From positions 113,912-177,911 of the forward strand of contig RDZE01000025.1 in NCBI GenBank assembly GCA_004293905.1: DNA of 64,000 bases, read 5' to 3'. This document shows, piece by piece, positions 23,436-31,984 of the stretch. This DNA is from Cytophagales bacterium (GTDB lineage: Bacteria > Bacteroidota > Bacteroidia > Cytophagales > Microscillaceae). Below the pieces are notes generated by a model. The model was given only the letters and a program-made list of their open reading frames with translations, made no database searches and was not told the origin of the DNA. Positions within the stretch are counted from its first letter, which is position 1. Every line of letters starts with the position of its first letter. A program made the position numbers and the translations under genes.

Positions 23436-24497
23436 TTACCACCAAATTACGAACGGTTTGTATTCGTCAATAGCCAAAATATGTTTGGCTAACTTATAGC
23501 ACTCCAATCTTATCAAATGTTTGTAACTTACATGTCTATTGAGTGTTCTATGTTTGATAGTTTCTTTTAGTTTTTCGTCCCAAGCCCTGATGAAGGTTTT
23601 TTTTCCTGATTCTTTCAAAAAACAACCATTCATTTTTTTGTCAAAATCTTTCTCTTGTATCTGTTTTTTATTCAAAAGCGTGAAAATAACCCTATCTACG
23701 AGCATGGGCTTAAAAATTTCAGCCAAATCTAAGGCAAGCGAATAACGCCTATAGCCGGGTTCATGCAAAAAACTAATCGTAGGATTGAGCTGAGTATGAT
23801 ATATTTGCCCTAAGCAAGCCGTATAACACATCATATTACCAAAAGAAATCAAGGCATTAATCTCATTCGAGGGGGGCTGTTTGGTGCGATTGCCCATCTC
23901 GAAATGCTGAATGATGGTTTCGAAAGCCTCATAGTAGGTTTGCCGAATGTTTCCCTCCAAACCCATCAACTCTTGTATGGTGGTATAGTGAGGTGTTGAG
24001 GTATCATTTTTTGTATCATCAATTTGCCCTTTCGCCAACTCACTAATGCCTTTCAAATTTGCCAAATGAGTTTCTATTTTGTTTATTTGTGTTTGCACAT
24101 CTTTATCGCGTTTATTGTAGTAGTTCAAATTTTTGAGCATATTCAAAGCCGCGCCCTCTACGAATTTTTGGGCTACAAAAAACCGTTTTTTGTTAGAAAT
24201 ATAATACTTCGTTTGCTCTATTTGCATTTTGCCCGCCAAAAGATAATCTTTGGGCATAAAAGAGCCTGTATAGTGTTCGTAATAGTCAAAGAAATGGACA
24301 GCAATATTATTCTTGCCCAAAAAATTAAGCATAGCACTGTTCATATCTAAAGCTCCAAAAGCATACAAATCTGATACATCTTCTATGGGTATATATTTGG
24401 GTTGTCCTTCGTTTCCATCAGCATCAGTAGGCAAAAATTTGAGAGTGTTATCTTTCCGCGAAATCCTCCCGTCATTGAATAAATAGTATGTTTTCAT
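23436..24497 (-). CDS. cas1: CRISPR-associated integrase Cas1 (type I-B)
   Basis: A 353-residue Cas1. I chose the ATG at 24497 (MKTYYLFNDGR) because it matches the typical Cas1 N-terminus; the frame stays open 26 codons further but that stretch translates the simple repeat upstream. The metal-binding catalytic triad is recognisable as E181 (in MGLEG), H245 (in FLHEPG) and E260 (in ALDLAE). With Cas2 it captures prespacers and inserts them at the leader-repeat junction. The gene looks intact, consistent with the very large array downstream. It is flanked on both sides by the same simple repeat, separating it from cas4 (78 bp) and cas2 (160 bp). Confidence 0.96.
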   Translation of the reverse strand: MKTYYLFNDGRISRKDNTLKFLPTDADGNEGQPKYIPIEDVSDLYAFGALDMNSAMLNFLGKNNIAVHFFDYYEHYTGSFMPKDYLLAGKMQIEQTKYYISNKKRFFVAQKFVEGAALNMLKNLNYYNKRDKDVQTQINKIETHLANLKGISELAKGQIDDTKNDTSTPHYTTIQELMGLEGNIRQTYYEAFETIIQHFEMGNRTKQPPSNEINALISFGNMMCYTACLGQIYHTQLNPTISFLHEPGYRRYSLALDLAEIFKPMLVDRVIFTLLNKKQIQEKDFDKKMNGCFLKESGKKTFIRAWDEKLKETIKHRTLNRHVSYKHLIRLECYKLAKHILAIDEYKPFVIWW

Positions 24498-24575
24498 TTG
24501 TTTCTTTATTTTTAAATTGTCGGATTGCTGAATTGTTGACCATTCCAACCATACAACCATATAACCATACAGCAA
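24498..24575. repeat. Simple-sequence repeat between cas4 and cas1
   Basis: A 78-bp gap containing AAATTGTCGGATTGCT followed by GACCATTCCAACCATAC and further CCATATAACC units. It has the same composition and order as the longer tract on the other side of cas1. It is read through by the open frame upstream of the cas1 start but does not look like coding sequence. Confidence 0.75.
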
Positions 24576-25106
24576 CTAATTAACAAAACAAAAATCAAAA
24601 TAGGAGCAAGTTTTACAATAACTTTTCTTTACCAATGACGGACAATTTTCTTGCGCCAAAATCAATCGAATATCAGCCAAATTTTCCTCTATTTCTACCC
24701 TATCTACCTCCGTAAGTGGGTCTATATGCAATGTTTGTTTAAGTTTTGGATACTCCAAAATACCAGCACAGCCCTCAATATTGTTCTTTTCCAATACATA
24801 CAAATAAAATTTTACTTGTGCGATGTGTGCATGCTCAAGTTTATCGGTTTTTTTTATTTCATGCACCACTTTATTGTTCGCATCAAAAAAATCAATTTTT
24901 GCATGCAAGCTCAATTCATCATCAAAGACTACAGATAGAGCCACCTCCGTATATTTTTCGGGGCGTTGCAGGTAGGTAGTTTCGCCAATGAGTTTGCCTT
25001 CCGACACCGTGTCAGAGGTTTGTTCCATGCTTATTTGATAATGGAAAAGCCAAAGTTTGCGCTTACAAACCTGAAAATAAGCTATGTGAGTTGCTGTGAG
25101 ATTCAT
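24576..25106 (-). CDS. cas4: CRISPR-associated exonuclease Cas4
   Basis: A 176-residue RecB-family nuclease that trims prespacers and selects the PAM-bearing end in I-B adaptation. It has the Cas4 layout: one cysteine near the N-terminus (C14, in FQVCKRKLW) and three at the C-terminus (C164, C167 and C173 in CKTCSYFDFC), which together hold a 4Fe-4S cluster. Between them is the nuclease core with AKIDFFD and a downstream HEIKK, fitting the D...ExK active site. It sits between cas3 and cas1. A 95-bp gap to cas3 contains an imperfect inverted repeat. Confidence 0.95.
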   Translation of the reverse strand: MNLTATHIAYFQVCKRKLWLFHYQISMEQTSDTVSEGKLIGETTYLQRPEKYTEVALSVVFDDELSLHAKIDFFDANNKVVHEIKKTDKLEHAHIAQVKFYLYVLEKNNIEGCAGILEYPKLKQTLHIDPLTEVDRVEIEENLADIRLILAQENCPSLVKKSYCKTCSYFDFCFVN

Positions 25107-25124
25107 TAATTGAATATAGTTTAA

Positions 25125-25185
25125 ATTACCTTCCGTGATAAGATTCCTAATACAAAATGAGAGAAATGATATAACGAAAGGTAAT
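25125..25185 (-). repeat. Inverted repeat in the cas3-cas4 gap
   Basis: ATTACCTTCCGT (25125-25136) pairs with ACGAAAGGTAAT (25174-25185), 12 bp with one mismatch across a 37-nt loop, filling most of the non-coding gap between the cas3 stop and the cas4 start. No U-tract follows on the minus strand, so a terminator is unlikely. It may be an mRNA processing or stability hairpin, or the remnant of an insertion. Confidence 0.4.
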
Positions 25186-25201
25186 GAACAAGTGGGCTAC
25201 A

Positions 25202-27988
25202 TTATAATAAAACATCACTATCTAATTTATCAATATCTAAACCACCTTCATAACTATAAATCTGTTCCCAACGAAGTAAATACATAATCCCATATTTTTC
25301 TTCATAGTCTTGGTTACAAAACTCTCTCAAAGATTTAGCTTGTTTTTCATAAACAGAAAAAGTAAACTTTGACATAATTCCAGCTAACTTCTTCATTTCA
25401 GTCTGATTTGTAATATAATCACGAGTTCTTTTTTGGCTAAACTCTACTAATTCAGTATATTTATTCCAAATATCTTTCCCATTTATATTATCTTCAATAT
25501 CAGTTTGAATATTGAAGTAGTTGAAAGTCTTTTTATCTTCCTCAGAAAAGTGGTTGGCAGGAATGAATAAAGGAACAAATATGCTGCTATTAGCTTCTTC
25601 TATCAATCTAAAATTCTTATGTGCCTCGTAAAACTTAAAATTCTCAAGATACTTTTTGTAATCCATTAAATTTCCAACTTCATATTCATTTGCATTTTTT
25701 TGTTTTGTTTTTTGTGTTACTTTTTCGTATAACAAATCAAAGTCTTTTGTTTCCAAAATATTCTGATACATTTTAGTATCTATTTCATCTCTTGTTTTTT
25801 TATAGCGTTCATCTTTTCCATAGATATCTGCTTCTCTATCTAAATTAAAAATGTAAACTTTACAATCCTTTTTACTTGCATTACGATTTACCCGTCCTGC
25901 TAATTGTTCATCACTATCAATCAGCGATTTATCTTTAAAACCTAAATCCATATCAATATCAACACCTGCTTCTACCACTTGTGTAGAAATCAATAATACT
26001 TTTGGATATGTTTTAGCTTTTATGGCATCTATGATTTCTTTCCTTCTAGGTTCTAAGATCTCCCCTGAAACTAAAAATAACTTATAGTCTTTAAAATGAG
26101 TGTCATTTTCTATTAGCCTAAAAAACTCTCCTGCACTTTTCTTTTTGATAAACTCAATAATGATATTTGATTTATCACCATTCTTATTTGCTCTTTCTTC
26201 TGCTTTTTCAAAAAGAAAATTTTTAAGTTTTTCTAAGTAAGTTTGTCTATTTAATTTTCTCCAATTATCACCTAATAAAGTAAAATCAAATTGCACTCTG
26301 CCTTTAAAATTAGGATTAGTAAAATACTCATTTTTATTAGTTACTAAACGAGTAATAGTACCTTTGGCAGTTTCATCTAAATCATCGATTTTGGGTAAAG
26401 TGGCGGACATTAACACTATTTTTAGATTAAAATATTTAGCATAATTTGCTAAAAAGAAAATGACTTTATCCCAATGCTTTGGATTATAGGATTGTAGCTC
26501 ATCAATAATCACAACTGCATTTGTCAATCTGTGCAAAATATAATTTGTTTCTTTGCTGTTCGCTTTAAGAATATCGAAGAACTTGATATGTGAAAAAAGA
26601 GTAATCGGATAATTGATAAACAAGTTATCAATAAAATTTAATTTATTCTTCCCATACAAGGCATCTTTTTCTTCTGAACTATCTTTTTCGTGAAAACCTG
26701 ATTTTGAGTTGAGTTGTACTATATCATTGTTAGTTAATCCTAATGTTTCTTTTACCGCATTAAAAGTTTGGCTAATTAATGTGTTAAATGGAAATACATA
26801 AAAAATCTTATTTATAGAATTATCTAACTGCATCATTTCAATAGCAAGAGCCAAAGACAGATTGGTTTTGCCTGCGCCTGTAGGAGCTTCTAAGTAAAAC
26901 AAGTTATTTTGATAATTTTGGCGTAAATTTTCAATCACTTCAACCGTTAATTTTTGGCGTAAATGATTAAGATTTTGGTTATTTTGCTCCTGTAATGTTG
27001 AAAATGACATATTTTTGTATGTTTCGTAAGACTGAAACATATCATAATTATAATTTCGTTTCTTCTTCTCAGCATCAAAAAAATCTCTTTCTGAAAAATT
27101 GTAAGTTATTCTATCTTTCAAATTTTTATCAATCAACCCAAAATCACTATCCTTTAAAATTAAGTCTTGTGTATTATTTCCACTTGTATAGTCAAAAGTG
27201 GCATAATAATCAGACGCAGTAAGTAAAGAAAAACTTAATTTTAATAAAACAAAAACAGGAAAATAATTATCAGTTGGGTAATATTGTGCAAAGCAATCTA
27301 AAAGTCCTTCACCATCAGACTTTTTTTCCAAAGCTTGAAAATAATCCCAAGCATCTGCAAAATCAGCTTTGAAATCATTTAAAAAACCATTCAAAGAATT
27401 AAAAACATCTTTTTCAAATCGAATATCATGTTCTATATAACTTGCGTGATGTTTTAGGATAGGATTGGAAAATAAAAATACCAAAGCCCACAAAAAACTT
27501 TGCTCTGCTTCATTAAAAACACTTTCATCAACTTCTTTCAAATGATAGTGAATAAAAATATAGGCACTTAGTTTGGAATGTTGGCTATCTATCTTTATCG
27601 TATTATCCCATTTAAACAGTGGGTTTTCCATTTTCTTTTGCTGAAAATTAGGATTTACCTTTCCATAATCATGAAAAATAATACTTCGCATAAATAAACC
27701 TTTGATATAATTACCTAAACTATTTTGATTAGCAAATTCAGGCTGTAGAGCAATCATATCAAAAATGAGTTTATCCACTACCTTATCTAAAGAATGAATT
27801 TTACTAAGTTTTAAAGCATATTGATTTACTTTTTCAATATGTTCTATCAACTTTTCAGCATCTTGTCCCTTTAATTTTGGTGTATGTGCCAAGTAGTCTT
27901 CACAATTTTTAATAAAATCAGATATAGGAGGAAACTCACTAATAAGTTTCTCAAAAGAGTTGTATAATTTCATTGTTTGAAAGTTCAT
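25202..27988 (-). CDS. cas3: CRISPR-associated helicase-nuclease Cas3 (HD + SF2)
   Basis: A 928-residue fused HD nuclease and SF2 helicase that degrades DNA marked by the I-B Cascade complex. The HD motif is H106-D107 (FHDYGK). The helicase part shows Walker A APTGAGKT at 368-375, a DELQ motif II at 496-499, SAT at 528-530 and a motif VI GRVNR around residue 718. All hallmarks are intact. The first codons overlap the end of cas5 by 38 nt; a second ATG five codons later would still overlap, so the two genes are probably translationally coupled. Two array spacers encode a similar but non-identical Walker A, so they do not match this gene perfectly. Confidence 0.96.
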   Translation of the reverse strand: MNFQTMKLYNSFEKLISEFPPISDFIKNCEDYLAHTPKLKGQDAEKLIEHIEKVNQYALKLSKIHSLDKVVDKLIFDMIALQPEFANQNSLGNYIKGLFMRSIIFHDYGKVNPNFQQKKMENPLFKWDNTIKIDSQHSKLSAYIFIHYHLKEVDESVFNEAEQSFLWALVFLFSNPILKHHASYIEHDIRFEKDVFNSLNGFLNDFKADFADAWDYFQALEKKSDGEGLLDCFAQYYPTDNYFPVFVLLKLSFSLLTASDYYATFDYTSGNNTQDLILKDSDFGLIDKNLKDRITYNFSERDFFDAEKKKRNYNYDMFQSYETYKNMSFSTLQEQNNQNLNHLRQKLTVEVIENLRQNYQNNLFYLEAPTGAGKTNLSLALAIEMMQLDNSINKIFYVFPFNTLISQTFNAVKETLGLTNNDIVQLNSKSGFHEKDSSEEKDALYGKNKLNFIDNLFINYPITLFSHIKFFDILKANSKETNYILHRLTNAVVIIDELQSYNPKHWDKVIFFLANYAKYFNLKIVLMSATLPKIDDLDETAKGTITRLVTNKNEYFTNPNFKGRVQFDFTLLGDNWRKLNRQTYLEKLKNFLFEKAEERANKNGDKSNIIIEFIKKKSAGEFFRLIENDTHFKDYKLFLVSGEILEPRRKEIIDAIKAKTYPKVLLISTQVVEAGVDIDMDLGFKDKSLIDSDEQLAGRVNRNASKKDCKVYIFNLDREADIYGKDERYKKTRDEIDTKMYQNILETKDFDLLYEKVTQKTKQKNANEYEVGNLMDYKKYLENFKFYEAHKNFRLIEEANSSIFVPLFIPANHFSEEDKKTFNYFNIQTDIEDNINGKDIWNKYTELVEFSQKRTRDYITNQTEMKKLAGIMSKFTFSVYEKQAKSLREFCNQDYEEKYGIMYLLRWEQIYSYEGGLDIDKLDSDVLL

Positions 27989-28760
27989 ATAAGTCGTTTA
28001 CTTCATAATCTCTTTGCAGTTCCCAGTCAGTATAAGCAAAGGCTTCATATTCATATTGCATTAAATCTGTATTATAACCAGTAGGCAAATTTTCAAAATA
28101 CATAAATTTGCTTGTAGTTGTTGCCTTGGGTTTGAAACCTTTGGAACGTTGTACTCCATCTTTTAGAGTTTGTTCTTTGATAAAAATAGAATTTAATTTA
28201 AAACTCTTTTCTGTGGTATTAAAAAGTTTAAAATCATATTCTTGAAAGTTATCCCACCAAAGCGAAAAATCATTTTTACCCAAATAAGGCAAATATTCCG
28301 CTTTTGAGTCTTTCATATATTCAAATAGCTGCTTATGTAGCTCATTATCAGTATCTAATAATAAATAGCACCGATAGGCTGGTTTGATAAGCGTTTGTTC
28401 TGATACTATCAAATTACCGTCTAAGTTGGCATAACCTACGCCATTATTATACTTAACAATGGTTTTTTGAAAGTTTCCATTTTCATCTTGGAGCGGCTTG
28501 ATACCTATTTTTAATTCCTTCAATTTATTAAAATACTCTGGAAGGATTGTTTTTTGTTTTCCGCCTTTCTTGGCTTTTGGCTGTTTTAATTCCTCTTCTT
28601 TTGCCTCCGAAAATCCACCCAAGCCTAATATTGCGCCTAAAATACCTAATAAAGCGGGTTTATGAAGCATATTAAAGGTAAGATAAATAGGCTCATTCGT
28701 ATCTGGCTTTTTAAGAAAACCAAAATCAGCCCTCAAATCAATAGAAATAATTTTTTCCAT
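27951..28760 (-). CDS. cas5: Cascade subunit Cas5 (I-B type)
   Basis: A 269-residue Cas5 of the Cas5b/Cas5t type. It begins with a first ferredoxin-like strand (ISIDLRADFGFLKKP) and a GILGAILGLGG glycine-rich helix as seen in this family. Cas5 binds the crRNA 5' handle and contacts Cas8 at the foot of Cascade. A lysine-rich insert (KQPKAKKGGK, around residues 57-67) may touch RNA. It lies between cas7 and cas3 with a 38-nt overlap into cas3. The 60-nt gap to cas7 holds a perfect 13-bp hairpin. Confidence 0.93.
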   Translation of the reverse strand: MEKIISIDLRADFGFLKKPDTNEPIYLTFNMLHKPALLGILGAILGLGGFSEAKEEELKQPKAKKGGKQKTILPEYFNKLKELKIGIKPLQDENGNFQKTIVKYNNGVGYANLDGNLIVSEQTLIKPAYRCYLLLDTDNELHKQLFEYMKDSKAEYLPYLGKNDFSLWWDNFQEYDFKLFNTTEKSFKLNSIFIKEQTLKDGVQRSKGFKPKATTTSKFMYFENLPTGYNTDLMQYEYEAFAYTDWELQRDYEVNDLYELSNNEIIQLF

Positions 28761-28775
28761 AAAATTGTTTTTTTG

Positions 28776-28808
28776 AATCCTTCAAGGTATTTAAAACCTT
28801 GAAGGATT
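28776..28808. repeat. Perfect 13-bp hairpin between cas7 and cas5
   Basis: AATCCTTCAAGGT (28776-28788), loop ATTTAAA, then ACCTTGAAGGATT (28796-28808). Neither strand has a U-tract after the stem, so it is not a typical terminator. On the cas strand the 3' arm reads CTTGAAGGATTCAAA, close to the repeat's CTTCAAAGGATTGAAA. CCTTGAAGG palindromes are also, as I recall, frequent intergenic elements in this phylum, which is the simpler explanation. Confidence 0.75.
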
Positions 28809-28820
28809 GTAAGACAAATA

Positions 28821-29840
28821 TTATATTTTAGTTCCTGAAGTCAAATCAAATTTGCTGGTTTTTTCGGTAGGTTCGCCCATAATAACGATACTTTCAGGTA
28901 GGTGATAGATTTCAACAGATTCTATTTCGTTTTTATTCTTTTCAAAAACGCTGGTAAAATCAGTTAAATCAATTTCAATTTTTCCAGTAGAGTCTTTAGT
29001 TAACTTGACTAAGGTAGAGAAATTTGGCAAGACCGTTTTAGAGTTTTCATTTAGTTTTACCCACAATAAAAATTCATTATCTGTCCCTGCTTTGGCAGCT
29101 GAATCATAGTAAGTAACTCCTTTTTGTAAACCTTCTTTTAATTTACTTATATCATCAATAGTCAAACAAACGCCTTCTGACTTGCCATCAAGATTTTTAG
29201 GGTTTACCGAAAAATGATGAATATAATGCCCTTCTTGCAATTTTGACTGACGACCTAATGTTGTCATTTCGGCATCTTCACCATCAGCAAAAGCCGATTT
29301 AATTTGTTGAGAAAAGATGTTATTCTCTTTCCAAATATTTATACCTGTATTAGGTTGGGTGGTGCCGTGTATAGATATATTGGTTTCTCCTGCATAAGTA
29401 CAACCAAATACACGAATATCCCAAAACTCCAATAGCTTTTTCAACATTGCTTCTTTGTCAATAACAGATTCAGGCTTTACCTCTTTTTTGTTATCATCAG
29501 AATCTTCTGTTTTTTCTTTACCTTTTTTGGGCTTCTTCTCAATAGTTTTAGTTGGAAAATCACCAAAGAAAAATTTATATGTTTGGTCAAGAGTTAAAGG
29601 ATTACCACTTTGATTTTTGCGAGTAAAGTAAAGAATTTTTAGTGGGCTTTGCTGTTCATTATTTTTATCCGCGTACATATCACGGATATAATTTCTAACA
29701 GCATACTTCAAAGCCTTATCCGTAGCATATACTACACCATTGGGCAAAGTGCGAGGCTGACCACTAAAATCAGCATTGTAATTAGAGTTGATAGATTTGA
29801 CAATTACACAGCCAAATACACGATTTTTGAATTGAGTCAT
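28821..29840 (-). CDS. cas7: Cascade backbone protein Cas7 (Csh2 family)
   Basis: A 339-residue Csh2-type Cas7, the RNA-binding subunit that polymerises along the crRNA spacer. The N-terminal FGCVIVKSINSNYNADFSGQ followed by LPNGVVYATDKALKYAVRNY is the family signature. A lysine- and glutamate-rich linker (around residues 101-125) forms an insert of low complexity. It starts 20 nt after cas8b and is the third Cascade gene in the operon. Nothing suggests damage. Subtype assignment rests on the combination of Csh2, Csh1-like Cas8b and fused HD-Cas3. Confidence 0.95.
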   Translation of the reverse strand: MTQFKNRVFGCVIVKSINSNYNADFSGQPRTLPNGVVYATDKALKYAVRNYIRDMYADKNNEQQSPLKILYFTRKNQSGNPLTLDQTYKFFFGDFPTKTIEKKPKKGKEKTEDSDDNKKEVKPESVIDKEAMLKKLLEFWDIRVFGCTYAGETNISIHGTTQPNTGINIWKENNIFSQQIKSAFADGEDAEMTTLGRQSKLQEGHYIHHFSVNPKNLDGKSEGVCLTIDDISKLKEGLQKGVTYYDSAAKAGTDNEFLLWVKLNENSKTVLPNFSTLVKLTKDSTGKIEIDLTDFTSVFEKNKNEIESVEIYHLPESIVIMGEPTEKTSKFDLTSGTKI

Positions 29841-29860
29841 ATTTTTTAGTATTTTAAAGA

Positions 29861-31828
29861 TTAAAAGTTGTTTTCAATAGTACTTACTTCATCATTTTCT
29901 TTTTCTGCAAACAAAGTATTATTAGCAAAGAAACCAGCCAAAATTGTAGGCATTAGTTCTTGCAAATTTCTATCTGTGCGATAGTCCATTACATCGGCAA
30001 AAGGTTTTTTGAAGTTGTTCGAGTACGCTTTATGCTTGTAGGTGTTGAAAGCATTTTTAATAGCTTCTTGCAGTTTTATACAATCCACTTTTTGCAGAAA
30101 AGGCTCTAAGCGACTATAACTTCGGTCTGCTGATTCGCTCTTACTGTATAGATAAGCAATCACTTGACCTGTGGCAAAAGCGAATTCATCATCATTTTGA
30201 AGTTGCTGTTCGCCCTTGACTAACTTTTGCATCATATCAAGATGCTCTTTGATTCTACTTGCCATTGGTTTTTCTTGTTTAAGATTAAAATTAAAATACT
30301 CATATAAACTGAACCATATATTTAGTTTTTCCCTAATGGGATACCATTTAGAATGGCTCTTTTTCTTATTATCATATTCATCTGCTCGCAAATCGTCCAA
30401 GATTCCTTTGAGCATAATATCGTGAAACATAAAATCTTGAATAGACTCACGTTTTGATTTATATACATAATCATAAAAGGCTTTGCGATATTTGAGAACT
30501 TGATTAAAAGTGTTAAGCGTCATATACTTTTGATCATACTTTATTTCATCAAAATATTTAAGCCATAGTCCGCCTGCTTTTGTTTCATTTACTAATTGCC
30601 CGTTAAAAATTCTGTTAGATATTTCTCTTTCAAATTCAAAGACATTTTCAATCTTCTTAACTACTTTACCACCCAAAGGAAATATCTCCTCAATCTGCAT
30701 ATCTTTGATTTCATATTGAAACGAGGGAACAAAATCAAGGTCTATTAATTCGCCTTTTTGAAAAAATAACAAGTAGTAGTTTCCTAAATCACTTTTCGTT
30801 TCTTCAAACAACTTCTTAATGATTTCAGAATATCGAATTTGTTCATCTTCTTTTACAATGGCTACTGCTTTTTCATTAAGTTCTTTTTTATCAATGAAAA
30901 TGGGGAGCGGATTAGATAAAATTTTTCTACCTCTTAATTCAAAAAATTGCCATACCATTTTTGCTTCTTGGCTCGTGAGTCGATAATTAAGCTCAAAAAG
31001 TGCAGTTTTATGCTTTAAGAAAGCCTTCTTATCATTGAATGTACTCAAACTATCAGCAATACCATAAGTTTGTTTTTCAACTATGATATTAAAAACATCT
31101 TTATTAAATATCTTGTTATCAACATATCTTTGATAAGTTTCATTAGATGAATTTGTTGTGAGATATGCTCGCCCGCATTTATCCAATACTAAGGAACGAA
31201 AATAGATACTTACCTTGAAATCATTTTTTGCATTAATAAATATTTTTTGCAAGCTATACGGTATATTTTTTTCAGAAAAGTATCTAAAAGTAAATTTTTG
31301 AAAAGCATCAAAAAAACGTTCTTCAAAGTTTCCAAAGATATACTGTTTTGCAGAATTAAAATATTCTTTTAGACTTTCTAAAATCTCATCTTTTCTAAAG
31401 TATTTAACTTTATTTTCTTCTTTGTATAAATTTTTCTTATTGAATACCAAAGTAAAACCAGTACAAGAAGCATTAAATATTTTCTTAATAGGATTAAATA
31501 TTTTAGTTTGTGCTACTGGTTGAATATTGCTTTGAATATCTAAACACCTTTTAAAAAAAGGATTCATTTCTGTTTCTTCTTCAAAGATTTCTTCGTCATT
31601 CTTTTCTTGTGAAAAAAGTGAAGCTTCATTTTTTTTTGCTTTCTTAGAATTATCCTTTTTTACAGGAGTTTTAGGTTTTGGCTTTTTGTAAACTCCTTTC
31701 TCAAAAGAAATCAAATTGCCATTTTCATCTAAATCCACAAAGATATACAAGCCCTCATCAAGGCTAAGATTATATGAAAAGACCTCTTGTGGCAAGTCTT
31801 TTACAAAATTTACAATTTCTGTTTTCAT
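29861..31828 (-). CDS. cas8b: Cascade large subunit Cas8b (Csh1/TM1802-like)
   Basis: A 655-residue Cas8b that recognises the PAM and recruits Cas3. The N-terminus (LDEGLYIFVDLDENGNLISFEKGVY) and the highly charged low-complexity segment after it (about residues 50-90, rich in K and E) match the TM1802/Csh1 type. It is sequence-diverse, so the call leans on size and position before cas7. It is separated from cas6 by about 260 bp holding a plus-strand RNA gene, so it should need its own promoter. The AT-rich 140 bp upstream contain no perfect TAnnTTTG on the minus strand. Confidence 0.92.
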   Translation of the reverse strand: MKTEIVNFVKDLPQEVFSYNLSLDEGLYIFVDLDENGNLISFEKGVYKKPKPKTPVKKDNSKKAKKNEASLFSQEKNDEEIFEEETEMNPFFKRCLDIQSNIQPVAQTKIFNPIKKIFNASCTGFTLVFNKKNLYKEENKVKYFRKDEILESLKEYFNSAKQYIFGNFEERFFDAFQKFTFRYFSEKNIPYSLQKIFINAKNDFKVSIYFRSLVLDKCGRAYLTTNSSNETYQRYVDNKIFNKDVFNIIVEKQTYGIADSLSTFNDKKAFLKHKTALFELNYRLTSQEAKMVWQFFELRGRKILSNPLPIFIDKKELNEKAVAIVKEDEQIRYSEIIKKLFEETKSDLGNYYLLFFQKGELIDLDFVPSFQYEIKDMQIEEIFPLGGKVVKKIENVFEFEREISNRIFNGQLVNETKAGGLWLKYFDEIKYDQKYMTLNTFNQVLKYRKAFYDYVYKSKRESIQDFMFHDIMLKGILDDLRADEYDNKKKSHSKWYPIREKLNIWFSLYEYFNFNLKQEKPMASRIKEHLDMMQKLVKGEQQLQNDDEFAFATGQVIAYLYSKSESADRSYSRLEPFLQKVDCIKLQEAIKNAFNTYKHKAYSNNFKKPFADVMDYRTDRNLQELMPTILAGFFANNTLFAEKENDEVSTIENNF

Positions 31829-31971
31829 AATTCTAGTAAATAAAGTTTAATTTTTTAACTGTAATCACTTTACAATAACGCAACTTCGATTCAAAAGTTT
31901 CCATTGTTTAAAATAATTGTAAAATTTTCAGAATAATATTTAATTTTTCTTTTTCATTTTAGTTTTTATAC

Positions 31972-31979
31972 TACCTTTG
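31972..31979 (+). promoter_or_regulatory. -7 promoter box of the small RNA gene
   Basis: TACCTTTG, a perfect TAnnTTTG Bacteroidota -7 box, placed a few bases before the 5' strand of the predicted RNA closing stem. No clear TTG at -33. It points away from cas8b and towards the terminator at 32070-32102. Confidence 0.65.
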
Positions 31980-31984
31980 CATAT

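Noticed and set aside
24498..24575. N-terminal extension of cas1 (26 codons)
   Set aside because: It translates the simple repeat; Cas1 similarity begins at MKTYY at 24497.
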